From positions 41,595-105,594 of the forward strand of contig NZ_KB893112.1 of the NCBI RefSeq assembly GCF_000373985.1: a stretch of 64,000 nucleotides of DNA, in the 5' to 3' direction. Position numbers and translations under genes: made by a program. The notes below the pieces were generated by a model that was not told the DNA's origin, made no database searches, and saw nothing but the letters and a program-made list of their open reading frames with translations. Positions 43,960 to 53,132 of the stretch are shown here, piece after piece. Position 1 is the first letter of the stretch; each line of letters begins with the position of its first letter. The DNA comes from Desulfobacter curvatus DSM 3379. Its GTDB lineage: Bacteria > Desulfobacterota > Desulfobacteria > Desulfobacterales > Desulfobacteraceae.

Positions 43960-44997
43960 TTACAGTGGGGTTTGGACCCAGTCCAGCCCTGTTTTTTCGT
44001 CAATGGAGAACATGATGTTCATATTTTGAACGGCCTGGCCGGCTGCTCCCTTGAGCAGGTTGTCAATGGCTGAAACCAGTATCAGACGGCCCGATTCAGG
44101 TTCCAGGTGAAAACCGATATCGCAACAGTTCGTTCCCTTGATATGGGACATGTTCGGAAATTTGCCCGGGGGCAGAATCCTGATGAAAGGTTCATTTTCA
44201 TACCATTTATTAAGGGTGTCGCGAATTTGTTGTTCGGCGACGCCTTCGCACGTTTGGGCATAGATGGTTGAAACCATGCCCCGGGTTACAGGTACCAAGT
44301 GGGGCGTAAAGGTCAGGGACACTGTTTCTCCGGCCACTTGGGTTAACACTTCGTTAATTTCAGGGGTGTGTCTGTGGTTGCCCACTTTATACGGGCCAAA
44401 GGATTCGTTCACCTCGCAAAAGTGGGTGGTCAGGGAAAGGGACCGGCCCGCACCGCTGACCCCGGATTTTGAATCTGAAATCAGGCCCTGAGGGGAAATC
44501 AGCTTTTCTTTGAGCAGCGGAACCAGGGGCAAAAGGATGGACGTTGGGTAACATCCGGGATTCCCGATTATTCTTGCGTTTTTGATCTGCTCCCGGTTGA
44601 TTTCACATAAACCGTAAATACTTTCTTCCAGAAGACTGGGCGCTGTGTGGTGTTGATATACGGCTTCGTATGTGTTCAGATCATCAAATCTGAAGTCCGC
44701 CGAAAGATCTATGACTTTTATACCCTGGTCGATAAGTTCCGGCGCAAATGCCATGGATACCTTGTGGGGAAGCGCTAAAAAAGCGACATCTACTTTTCCT
44801 GAAAGCCTCCCGGCGTCAAAGGGCGTACATACCAGGGATTCAAATCCGCGCATGGACGGAAAAATATCGGTAAACGATTTTCCCTGATACGTGTTCGAGG
44901 TTACTGCTTCAAGGCCGGCCTTCGGGTGGTTGGAAATCAGTTTGACCAGTTCCAGGCCGGTATAGCCTGATGCGCCTATTATTGCTGTTCTAATCAT
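43960..44997 (-). CDS. argC: N-acetyl-gamma-glutamyl-phosphate reductase
   Basis: 345 residues. GASGYTGLELVKL (NADP site), the active-site Cys in IGNPGCYPTSILLPL, and the His-containing HRHTPEINEVL. It reduces N-acetylglutamyl phosphate to the semialdehyde in arginine synthesis. Long form (type 1). No other arg gene is nearby. Confidence 0.96.
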   Translation of the reverse strand: MIRTAIIGASGYTGLELVKLISNHPKAGLEAVTSNTYQGKSFTDIFPSMRGFESLVCTPFDAGRLSGKVDVAFLALPHKVSMAFAPELIDQGIKVIDLSADFRFDDLNTYEAVYQHHTAPSLLEESIYGLCEINREQIKNARIIGNPGCYPTSILLPLVPLLKEKLISPQGLISDSKSGVSGAGRSLSLTTHFCEVNESFGPYKVGNHRHTPEINEVLTQVAGETVSLTFTPHLVPVTRGMVSTIYAQTCEGVAEQQIRDTLNKWYENEPFIRILPPGKFPNMSHIKGTNCCDIGFHLEPESGRLILVSAIDNLLKGAAGQAVQNMNIMFSIDEKTGLDWVQTPL

Positions 44998-45046
44998 TTT
45001 TTTATTCTTTATTCTTTATGTTTATATTCAGTAACCACACACAAAT

Positions 45047-45111
45047 CTGTTTTTGGACGCAAAATTGCCCATCTATAGTGTTCGCAGGGTGATTTTGCGT
45101 CCAAACACTAA
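45047..45111. repeat. Long inverted-repeat element, second family, copy 2
   Basis: TGTTTTTGGACGCAAAATTG (left) faces the complement of TAGTGTTTGGACGCAAAATC (right), with about 17 bases between. It lies between argC and the macro-domain gene. Confidence 0.65.
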
Positions 45112-45169
45112 GATAAAATCACCAATTGTGCAAATCTTAATTTGATTATTTTTTAATCATCTAATTCGA

Positions 45170-45622
45170 TTATTCAAGCTCAACCAGGGTATGGACCTCA
45201 TTAACCAAGGCACCGTCAATTATCTCGCGGATAATATTCCAGTCTCCTCCGGCAAGTCCTGCTCCGATTTTAGGATAGCCCATACGATTGCCGCTGAACT
45301 GTTTTTTCAGCTTGACAAAGATTTTTGTTACGGCATCATAATCAACTAGTACACCGTCCCCGGAATAGTGATATTGGGTGTAGGCATTAATCACATACAA
45401 TGGGCCGGGTGGTGTGTTTATACATGCCTTTGAATAACTGCCCAGTTTGGACCTGTCACCGGATACCGTTGCAAGGTCGGCCTCCCAGGCCTGGGGAAAA
45501 TGGGTGCGGATCTGTTTGGCAATCCCGGCACCCATGGTGCAAAAACAGTTGCAGCCGTGAATAATAAGATCAAACTGCCCTTCCAGGGCCAATTGAATTA
45601 AATCGCCTTTTATGCATTTCAT
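45170..45622 (-). CDS. Macro-domain protein (ADP-ribose-binding, Poa1p-like)
   Basis: 150 residues from the ATG at 45622 (MKCIKGDLIQLALEG), with AAGGA ten bases upstream; the frame runs 17 codons further and an upstream start cannot be excluded. Macro-domain motifs: IIHGCNCFCTMGAGIAKQI and MGYPKIGAGLAGGDW. Family members bind or hydrolyse ADP-ribose 1''-phosphate or O-acetyl-ADP-ribose. No partner ADP-ribosyltransferase (DarT) is adjacent. Confidence 0.85.
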   Translation of the reverse strand: MKCIKGDLIQLALEGQFDLIIHGCNCFCTMGAGIAKQIRTHFPQAWEADLATVSGDRSKLGSYSKACINTPPGPLYVINAYTQYHYSGDGVLVDYDAVTKIFVKLKKQFSGNRMGYPKIGAGLAGGDWNIIREIIDGALVNEVHTLVELE

Positions 45623-45673
45623 GGGACGTGTTTCCTTAAAAAATATTCCTTCATCCATGAGCATGATCCGCAT

Positions 45674-46048
45674 GGGCTACGATTTTGGCAAACCCCATTT
45701 CATGGAGCTTAGGTTCTTATGAAATTTGTTCCATTTTTCATAAGATATCCTTTTTGATATCAAAAACCAAGAGGATAAGAAATAAAAACCGCAAATTTGT
45801 CAGATCAAATAAAAAAATCGTTTGGAACAGACTTGAAAAACATCCCCCCCCCCTTCCATCACTTGTGCCCCCCCGATTTTCACTGGTCACGAATAGTGGA
45901 AAGTGGTTGTCGGCTATAGTTTTTTGTATTTGAGCCCTTCTTATGTCAAATATCCATATTTTGGGTTTAAAACTTGCAATGAGAACCAACTTTTTCTATA
46001 GTTGAAAGGATTCGTGGAAAATTTATAAATAGCGAAATGGAGGCGAAA
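45674..46048. other. Intergenic stretch upstream of the TRAP operon with C tracts
   Basis: Contains a run of ten C (45844-45853) and one of seven C (45868-45874) some 130 bases upstream of the TRAP promoter. No gene is supported. Confidence 0.5.
45974..46002 (+). promoter_or_regulatory. Sigma-70-type promoter of the TRAP-TAXI operon
   Basis: TTGCAA (45974-45979), a 17-base spacer and TATAGT (45997-46002), about 47 bases before the receptor gene start. Confidence 0.6.
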
Positions 46049-47020
46049 ATGAAAAAAGGTGTTGTGAGTCTGTTGGCATTTATTTTTTGTACCGTGATGG
46101 TTCTTCCCATGGCGTATGCTAAGACCCAGTTTGTAACAATTGGTACCGGGGGCCTTACCGGTGTGTATTATCCGACAGGGGGCGCTATCGCCAAAATGGT
46201 CAACAAAAAGAAGAGAGAATATGGAATTCGTGCAACGGTGGAATCAACCGGCGGATCGGCTTTTAATATTAATGCGATTATGAGTGGAGATCTTGAGTTC
46301 GGTATTGCCCAGTCAGACAAGCAATTCCAGGCGATGAAAGGCCTTGCAGAATGGGCAGAGAGAGGCCCGCAGACTGATCTTCGCTCTGTTTTTTCTATTC
46401 ATGATGAAGCGGTTACATTAATTTCGGCAGTTGAAAGCGATATTAAAGATGTTTCAGACTTGAAGGGGAAAATTGTTAACCTTGGTAATCCTGGTTCCGG
46501 GCAGCTTCAAAATGCGATTGAAATTTTGCAAACAATTGGAATGGATCCTGAAAAGGATATTACTGCAGAATATATAAAGGCTTCTGAAGCCCCTAGTATT
46601 TTGCAAGACGGGCGTATTGATGCGTTCTTTTACACGGTGGGCCATCCAAATGGTAATATCAAAGAGGCAACATCGGGTGCCCGTAAGGTACGTTTTACTT
46701 CTATCACAGGTGTAGACAGCATGTTGGCAAAATATCCCTATTTTTCAAAAACCATCATTCAGGCCTCCATGTATCCGGGTGCCCAAAATGATGGGGATAC
46801 GGAAACCATTGGTATGAAAGCAACATTGGTTACTTCTGCTAAGGTTCCTGAAGATGTGGTTTATGCGATCACCAAAGAAGTTTTCGAAAATTTTGAAGAG
46901 TTCAAAAAACTTCATCCGGCATATGCGACATTGACCAAAGAGGGAATGCTGACAGGCCTTTCCGCTCCGTTGCATCCGGGTGCGGCAAAGTACTATAAAG
47001 AAGCTGGGTTGATGAAATAA
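46049..47020 (+). CDS. TAXI-family TRAP transporter solute-binding protein
   Basis: 323 residues from the ATG at 46049 (GGAGG seven bases upstream; an ATG at 46037 lies before it). Signal peptide 1-25 ending PMAYA. The mature start QFVTIGTGGLTGVYYPTGG and SEAPSILQDGRIDAFFYTVG are TAXI hallmarks. TAXI receptors bind small organic acids or amino acids such as glutamate in the periplasm and pass them to the fused permease encoded next. Confidence 0.93.
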   Translation: MKKGVVSLLAFIFCTVMVLPMAYAKTQFVTIGTGGLTGVYYPTGGAIAKMVNKKKREYGIRATVESTGGSAFNINAIMSGDLEFGIAQSDKQFQAMKGLAEWAERGPQTDLRSVFSIHDEAVTLISAVESDIKDVSDLKGKIVNLGNPGSGQLQNAIEILQTIGMDPEKDITAEYIKASEAPSILQDGRIDAFFYTVGHPNGNIKEATSGARKVRFTSITGVDSMLAKYPYFSKTIIQASMYPGAQNDGDTETIGMKATLVTSAKVPEDVVYAITKEVFENFEEFKKLHPAYATLTKEGMLTGLSAPLHPGAAKYYKEAGLMK

Positions 47021-47119
47021 ATTTCAAAGGGCCGGGAGCAGGGGCAGTTTTGTTTTCGGTCTTTTTTTTATTGTTACATTGTTTAGCTTAATTTTAGCAT
47101 CATTCATTTGAGGTCGTAG

Positions 47120-49210
47120 ATGAGTAAGATTAGAATTGATAAGGTGGAAGACGGCTTGGATCAAGCCAAAAAGCTTGCTGAGGAAGAAGAGGGGATCGGG
47201 CGAAAGCCCGATGGATGGCAAAGGTATCTGATTCCAACAATTGCCATTGCGTGGAGTTTGTTCCAGCTTTCTCTGCCAAGATTTGTACTTCTCGATTCTA
47301 CATATATCCGCGCGATTCATCTCGCGTTTGCCATGGTGTTGGTTTTTCTTAATTATCCCTTGCTGAAGAAACCCATTTTCGGCCTTAAATATTTCGCCCG
47401 GCACAAGCGGATACCATTACTGGACATGGTGGTTGCCGCCTTTGCCGCTTACTGTGCGCTCTATCTTGTTATTAATTACGATCAGATTATTTCCCGGTAC
47501 GGATCACCCACAACGATGGATATTGTGATCGGGATTGCCTTGGTCGTATTGCTTCTTGAGGCTGCCAGAAGAACGATTGGGCCGGCACTTCCCGTGATTG
47601 CCGGCGGTTTTATCGCTTATTCGTTTTTAGGTCCTTATATGCCTGATTTAATTGCCTTCAAGGGCACTTCTCTGGGGCGTTTTGTGGGGCAGATGACCAT
47701 GTCAACGGAAGGGATTTATGGTATCCCCTTGGATGTATCTGCAACGATTGTATTTTTGTTCGTGTTGTTTGGTGCCATGCTGGACAAGGCTGGTGCCGGC
47801 CACTATTTTATACAGCTTGCGTTAAGTTTATTGGGACGTTTTAAAGGTGGGCCGGCCAAAGCGGCTATTATGGGGTCCGGCCTAACAGGTCTTGTGTCCG
47901 GTTCTTCCATTGCAAATATTGTGACAACCGGGACATTTACCATACCTATGATGAAAAAAGTGGGGTATGCGCCGACCAAAGCGGCGGCAATTGAAGTTGC
48001 GGCGTCGACAGATGGACAACTCGCGCCACCGATTATGGGTGCAGCGGCTTTTATTATCGCTGAATATGTGAATGTTCCATACATTGAGGTAGTTAAAGCC
48101 GCTGCGATTCCTGCGTTTGCTTCCTACGCAGCGCTTTTTTTCATTTCTCACATTGAAGCCTCAAAAGCGGGCATTACGGGGCTGCCCAAAAGCGAACTGC
48201 CGCAATTCTTCAAAACCCTGCTAAGTGGTGTCCATTTTCTCATTCCCCTTTTTATGTTGCTTTATGAGCTGATTGTGGTTCGCCACTCGCCGGAGCTGGC
48301 GGCATTTAACGCCATCTTGGTACTGTTTGTTTTGATGGTTTTTCAGCACCCCTACCTGGCCTATCGGCAAAACGAACCGATTTTGCCGGCGTTTAAGCAA
48401 TCTTTTCTGACGATCTTGGATGCGCTTGCTTCCGGTGCAAGAAATATGGTTTCTGTGGCGCTGGCAACAGCAGCGGCGGGTATTATTGTGGGGGTTGTAG
48501 CGTTGGGGCTTGGCAACCTTATCTCTGAAATCATAGACGTTCTTTCCATGGGCAATGTGTTTCTGATGTTGTTCATTTCAGCGATTGCCAGCCTGGTTAT
48601 CGGCATGGGGTTGCCGACCACGGCAACCTATATTGTTATGGCCGCGTTGACGGCACCGGCAATTGTTACCATTGGTGGGGCTCAAGGGTTTATCGTGCCG
48701 TTGATGTCCGCCCATCTTTTCTGTTTTTATTTCGGTATCTTGGCTGATGATACGCCGCCGGTGGGGCTTGCGGCTTATGCCGCTTCGGCCATTGCCAAAT
48801 CACCTCCTATTGCAACCGGTATTCAGGGGTTTATGTATGATATCCGTACGGCTATTTTACCGTTTATGTTTATTTTTAATTCCGATCTTATTTTGCATAA
48901 TGTGAATTCATGGCTCCAGGGAATATTGATATTTGTTATGGCCTGTGTCGGAAACTTTGCCTTTGCGTCGGCAACCCAGGGGTGGTTTGTCGCCAAAAAT
49001 AAAAAATGGGAAATTCCACTTTTTCTCTGTGTGACGTTTATTTTGATGCGTCCGGATCAAATTGCAGTGTGGCTGGGAATCCCCCATGAGCAGCGATACT
49101 GGACATATTTAATGGGATTGGCGATTTACGGTGCGCTTTATTTAATGCAGCGGCCACGAACCGCCCGTGATGAGGCGTCGATAGAGAATGCAAAGGCAGA
49201 AACATATTAG
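47120..49210 (+). CDS. TRAP transporter permease, DctQ-DctM fused (4TM/12TM)
   Basis: 696 residues, with four plus about fourteen membrane segments. The N-terminal part is the small-subunit-like domain; the large part has SGSSIANIVTTGTFTIPMM and MGLPTTATYIVMAALTAPA, which match the DctM scoop motifs. It uses a sodium gradient for high-affinity uptake. GAGG lies before the ATG. Receptor, permease and UspA form one operon. Confidence 0.93.
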   Translation: MSKIRIDKVEDGLDQAKKLAEEEEGIGRKPDGWQRYLIPTIAIAWSLFQLSLPRFVLLDSTYIRAIHLAFAMVLVFLNYPLLKKPIFGLKYFARHKRIPLLDMVVAAFAAYCALYLVINYDQIISRYGSPTTMDIVIGIALVVLLLEAARRTIGPALPVIAGGFIAYSFLGPYMPDLIAFKGTSLGRFVGQMTMSTEGIYGIPLDVSATIVFLFVLFGAMLDKAGAGHYFIQLALSLLGRFKGGPAKAAIMGSGLTGLVSGSSIANIVTTGTFTIPMMKKVGYAPTKAAAIEVAASTDGQLAPPIMGAAAFIIAEYVNVPYIEVVKAAAIPAFASYAALFFISHIEASKAGITGLPKSELPQFFKTLLSGVHFLIPLFMLLYELIVVRHSPELAAFNAILVLFVLMVFQHPYLAYRQNEPILPAFKQSFLTILDALASGARNMVSVALATAAAGIIVGVVALGLGNLISEIIDVLSMGNVFLMLFISAIASLVIGMGLPTTATYIVMAALTAPAIVTIGGAQGFIVPLMSAHLFCFYFGILADDTPPVGLAAYAASAIAKSPPIATGIQGFMYDIRTAILPFMFIFNSDLILHNVNSWLQGILIFVMACVGNFAFASATQGWFVAKNKKWEIPLFLCVTFILMRPDQIAVWLGIPHEQRYWTYLMGLAIYGALYLMQRPRTARDEASIENAKAETY

Positions 49211-49252
49211 GGAAAACGTCAGTTTTACCCGTTTTGTGAAGGAGAAATCTCC

Positions 49253-49744
49253 GTGTCAGATATTAGAAAAATTCTTGTTCCGGTCACTTTTTCCGAATTT
49301 TCTGAAGAGTTGATTGAATATGCGGTTGACGTTGCCAGGCCGCTCAGCGCGGAAGTTATTTTTGTGAATGTCATTGATGAGAGAGATATTCAGGCGGTGC
49401 AGACCATTGCCTCATTTGGGTATGAAGTTGATGAGACGCATTACATTCAGGAAGTTGAAAAACAACGAATCGGCATTTTAGAAGAGCGACTCAGCCGGAT
49501 TAACTACCCGGATGAGAAGATGCGGATTGTGTTTAAGAAGGGAAGACCCACAGCCGTGCTGCTGAAGTTTGCGATAGATGAAAGGGTGGATCTCATTATC
49601 ATGGAAGTTAAAGGTAAATCTGAAATTCTAAATGCATTAAGCGGGTCGATTGCGGAAAAAATGTTTCGCTATTCACCTGTTCCCGTGTTGTCTTATCGCC
49701 GAAAAGAAATTGCGGACAAACTTCTCAAACGACTCCAAATGTAA
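49253..49744 (+). CDS. Universal stress protein (UspA family)
   Basis: 163 residues from a GTG at 49253 with AAGGAGAAA upstream. UspA fold: ILVPVTFSEFSEEL start and a C-terminal segment SGSIAEKMFRYSPVPVL; the usual ATP loop GxxGxxGxxxGS is altered (MEVKGKSEILNALSGSI), so nucleotide binding is uncertain. UspA proteins tied to TRAP operons are known to modulate transport (the TeaD case). Confidence 0.88.
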   Translation: MSDIRKILVPVTFSEFSEELIEYAVDVARPLSAEVIFVNVIDERDIQAVQTIASFGYEVDETHYIQEVEKQRIGILEERLSRINYPDEKMRIVFKKGRPTAVLLKFAIDERVDLIIMEVKGKSEILNALSGSIAEKMFRYSPVPVLSYRRKEIADKLLKRLQM

Positions 49745-49914
49745 TTTCTCTGTCTCTTGCTCTGCGGGTCGGGCTCATGCAATTGAATGTTCCGGAAAAT
49801 CATGCCTTATTTCCCATATATTGGTTATTCGCGTTGCATTAAGCAGTGGTATGTCTTAACTTTATATCTTCATATGAAAGAGCTGAACGAACCGATTCGT
49901 TTCTTTCATTATTT

Positions 49915-49964
49915 GTTATGGCCCAACCTCGGTGAAAGACCGGGTCGGCCCATGGCCGTTATTA
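49915..49964 (+). repeat. Intergenic hairpin repeat, copy G
   Basis: Diverged left arm TTATGGCCCAACCTCGG, well-kept right arm GGGTCGGCCCATGGCCGTTA. It ends ten bases before the NUDIX ribosome site. Confidence 0.7.
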
Positions 49965-49985
49965 ATTATCGATTAGGAGATTGTT

Positions 49986-50540
49986 GTGAACATATATGAA
50001 AAAGAAAAAATAACGGATTATCCTCATCTCAACTTGATTCGCGCAAGATATAAAGACACTGCCGGCACAGATAAATCCTGGTTGTATGCGTCCAGGCAAA
50101 ATTCGGCCAGGCCCGATGCCGTAGTGATTGTCCCGTTTCATCAACAGGAGAATAAACTGGTCATTATCAAGGAATTCAGGGTGCCTTTGGGCGGATTTCA
50201 GTATGAATTTCCTGCAGGCCTTGTGGATCCCGGCGAAAGTATTGCCCAGGCCGGCCGGCGCGAGTTGTATGAAGAGACCGGCTTAACTGTTGTGAATGTG
50301 ATAAAGCAAAGCCCTGCGGTATTTTCTTCATCAGGATTAACAGACGAAAGCATCAGTCTTTTGTATGTGGCATGTGACGGAACGGCAAATACCGAACATA
50401 ACGAGGCTTCCGAGCTGATCGAGGTGAAAATGCTCTCCCAAGGCCAGGCAGCCGACTGTATACGCCAGGACGATGCTCTGTTTGATGTAAAGACATGGAT
50501 TGTTCTGGACCGGTTCGCTTCAACAGGCCAGGTGGTATAG
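49986..50540 (+). CDS. NUDIX hydrolase, ADP-ribose pyrophosphatase type
   Basis: 184 residues from a GTG at 49986 with AGGAGA upstream. Canonical Nudix box from GLVDPGESIAQAG through RRELYEETGLTV, and the preceding EFRVPLGGFQYEFPAG as in ADP-ribose/GDP-mannose pyrophosphatases. It probably splits ADP-ribose to AMP and ribose 5-phosphate. An M48 protease gene begins 11 bases downstream. Confidence 0.9.
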   Translation: MNIYEKEKITDYPHLNLIRARYKDTAGTDKSWLYASRQNSARPDAVVIVPFHQQENKLVIIKEFRVPLGGFQYEFPAGLVDPGESIAQAGRRELYEETGLTVVNVIKQSPAVFSSSGLTDESISLLYVACDGTANTEHNEASELIEVKMLSQGQAADCIRQDDALFDVKTWIVLDRFASTGQVV

Positions 50541-50550
50541 GACCCGCCCC

Positions 50551-52410
50551 GTGTTTTCAAATTTTATATATTTTTTGGCTGCCCTGGTGATCTACACCAC
50601 GTCGGCGTTGTTTGACAAACCTTCTGGGTTTGACCCCGGGGCCGTTGGTTTCTGCCTGGTTTCAACGGCTGTTTTTGCCCTGGTCTGCCGGATTTATTTC
50701 AATCGTCTGGCAGTCCTTGCCCAGTCCTTGCCGGCACAGGAGGTTGACCAGCGGGTAAACACTGCCGTTTCACGGCTTTCCATTGCAGCCCTGGTACTGT
50801 TTGCCGTAAATATTTATGGATTTCGTGTAAATCATCTACTATCGGGTGTTGCTATATTCCAATGGGTGCCTACCCTTGGTGCGCTGCTGTTTCTTGGGTT
50901 GTTTCTTTTTTATCTGATTTTGATATGGAATTTTGCCTATCAGGTCCAGAAACGTTTTTTTACGGGCTCTTTGACCAAAAAAAGTTTTATCCTTTCCAAT
51001 GTTGCCTTTTGTCTGCCTGCCCTGCTGCCCTGGTGTTGTTTGTCTCTTTTGGCGGACTGTCTGGGGCTTTTACCCTTTGAGGGACTAAACAGTTTTTTAA
51101 ACTCCACGACCGGAGAGGTGACTTACATCCTTTTTTTTGTCATTGTGATCTCTGTGTTTGGACCTGTCCTGATCCAGCGTTTGTGGGGATGTCGTCCCCT
51201 GGCACCAGGGTTTGACAGGCAGCGCATTGAAAAAACCTGCCAAATGGCTGATCTCAAATACAGGGATATTCTGGTCTGGAACCTGTTTGGCGGCGGTATG
51301 ATCACCGCCGGTGTTATGGGAATTGTCGGCCGGTTTCGGTATATCCTGGTGACACCGGCACTGCTTGCTTGTCTGGATGATGATGAAATCCAAGGGGTGA
51401 TCCTGCATGAAATTGGTCATGTGTATCACCGGCACATGCTTTTTTATCTGTTTTTCTTTGCCGGGTTCATTGCCTGTAATTTTGTCTTTCTTGAGCCTTT
51501 AATGTTCATGATTTATCTGATCAACCCTTTGCATGACAGGATTGCCTTTTTGGGGCTCAGTCAGGATACGATTCATGCCGCAATTATCTGTCTGGTGCTC
51601 ATCGGGTTGTTTATTCTTTATTTCCGGTTTGTTTTTGGTCTGTTCATGCGTCATTTTGAACGCCAGGCAGATTTGCATATTTTCGAATACTCAGACTCGC
51701 CATCAGCATTGATCTCCACCTTTTACAAGATTGCATCCTTAAGCCGTCAGTCCATAAATAAACCCAATTGGCACCATTTCAGCATTGGCCGGCGTATTGG
51801 TTTTCTGGAAAAGTGCCGAATGAATCCGGATCTGATCCAAAGCCACCACAAGAAAGTAAAGAAAATGATTGCAGGGTACCTTTTTGCCGTCGGGGCCATT
51901 TTTTTCATTGGATACAGTGTGAGCTATGGTGATCTTAACACCCCTTTTACGCGATTTGTCGCCGGAAAAATTCTAAGCCGCCAGCTTGAACTGAATCCTG
52001 ACAATTCTGATTTGTATGTACAGGTGGGTGATTTTTATTATGATGACCGGCAGTATGAAAAGGCTAAGGTGGCCTATGAAAATGTTTTAAAAATTGATCC
52101 GGTTAACGTTCACTCTTTGAATAACCTGGCCTGGCTTCTGGCCACATGCCCGGATAAAAGGTTTCGAAACGCTCCCAGGTCTCTGGACCTGGCCCGGCGG
52201 GCCGTGGATATCCAAAAAGAAGCTTATATATTGGATACCTATGCTGAAGCCCTGTATGTGAATAATCATAAAAGCCGGGCATTGACGACTGCAAAGCAAG
52301 CGTTTGAGATTTCGACCGATAGAAAACAGTACTATAGGCAACAGGTGATACGGTTTGAAAAAGCGCTGCAGAACTCTTTACCTGACAATACCTTACTGTT
52401 AAAAGATTAA
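50551..52410 (+). CDS. M48 family membrane metallopeptidase with C-terminal TPR
   Basis: 619 residues from a GTG at 50551; the frame extends further upstream only by overlapping the NUDIX gene. About eight membrane segments surround a zinc motif HEIGHVYHRH and a downstream helix HFERQADLHIFEY. The last about 150 residues form TPR repeats (LYVQVGDFYYDDRQYEKAKV). HtpX/Ste24-like topology with a periplasmic TPR tail suggests membrane-protein quality control. The third M48 peptidase in the window. Confidence 0.87.
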   Translation: MFSNFIYFLAALVIYTTSALFDKPSGFDPGAVGFCLVSTAVFALVCRIYFNRLAVLAQSLPAQEVDQRVNTAVSRLSIAALVLFAVNIYGFRVNHLLSGVAIFQWVPTLGALLFLGLFLFYLILIWNFAYQVQKRFFTGSLTKKSFILSNVAFCLPALLPWCCLSLLADCLGLLPFEGLNSFLNSTTGEVTYILFFVIVISVFGPVLIQRLWGCRPLAPGFDRQRIEKTCQMADLKYRDILVWNLFGGGMITAGVMGIVGRFRYILVTPALLACLDDDEIQGVILHEIGHVYHRHMLFYLFFFAGFIACNFVFLEPLMFMIYLINPLHDRIAFLGLSQDTIHAAIICLVLIGLFILYFRFVFGLFMRHFERQADLHIFEYSDSPSALISTFYKIASLSRQSINKPNWHHFSIGRRIGFLEKCRMNPDLIQSHHKKVKKMIAGYLFAVGAIFFIGYSVSYGDLNTPFTRFVAGKILSRQLELNPDNSDLYVQVGDFYYDDRQYEKAKVAYENVLKIDPVNVHSLNNLAWLLATCPDKRFRNAPRSLDLARRAVDIQKEAYILDTYAEALYVNNHKSRALTTAKQAFEISTDRKQYYRQQVIRFEKALQNSLPDNTLLLKD

Positions 52411-52415
52411 GGTAT

Positions 52416-53132
52416 CTAAGGTATCAGGCCCACGGGAAGAAAGCTCATTCCGGCTATATGAACCGCTTCCTTGACAAACCGGTCCCCTTGTTCAGCCATG
52501 ATCAGAGCCATGGTATCCGATAAAATAATGAGTTTGCCGAAAATCCGCTCAAAGCTTAAATTGGGTGTGTCTCCTCCCCAGGTGTTGGTAATCAGGCATA
52601 ATCTGCCTGTAGATGTACGTCTGGTTTTCAGGCGCCACACCAGAATCTCTATGTTTCTGGCTGAGTTGTAAAAGTTTTGGGAGGTGAGAAAATCAAGCAT
52701 GAACAGGCGGCATTTGTTGTTATAGGCCGCGTGAAACATGGTGTACAATCCGTACATGACCGCGTACACCCGGTCTCCTTCATAATCGGGTGCAAGGCCT
52801 GCCAGCATGGCTTGGGTTGACCTTCTGTCTGAAAGGGCGGGTTCCGGAGGTGGGGCCGGACATTTGAATATATCTGAAATCCTGGAGGCAATAGTTGCTC
52901 CCGGGGTTTTAGCCAGTTCCCCGGGATTCATTTTGTATAATTTTCGGGTGAGTGTTTTGAGAAGCGTGCGTGTCTGGTCAATATAGATCTCCGATACCAT
53001 ATTGATATCGGATTTAGCCAGGGTCTCAACGCTGAACTTCGATGAGACACAACCGGCTGATAGAAGTGAAATGCAGACAAGAACAATACCGGTAACACAC
53101 TTAGGAAACGTGTGCCGTTTGAAATTCCTCAA
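52416..53132 (-). CDS. Hypothetical lipoprotein
   Basis: 238 residues if started at the TTG at 53132; the signal VLVCISLLSAGC gives a lipobox Cys at about residue 27. The open frame runs 30 codons further upstream from an ATG, but that part overlaps the NifU-like gene. No domain is recognised; helical with SARNIEILVWRLKTRRTS near the middle. The start codon is uncertain. Confidence 0.7.
   Translation of the reverse strand: MRNFKRHTFPKCVTGIVLVCISLLSAGCVSSKFSVETLAKSDINMVSEIYIDQTRTLLKTLTRKLYKMNPGELAKTPGATIASRISDIFKCPAPPPEPALSDRRSTQAMLAGLAPDYEGDRVYAVMYGLYTMFHAAYNNKCRLFMLDFLTSQNFYNSARNIEILVWRLKTRRTSTGRLCLITNTWGGDTPNLSFERIFGKLIILSDTMALIMAEQGDRFVKEAVHIAGMSFLPVGLIP

Noticed and set aside
45685..45989. 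Overlapping small frames on both strands upstream of the TRAP operon
   Set aside because: They run through C tracts and the promoter, with no ribosome site and no motif.
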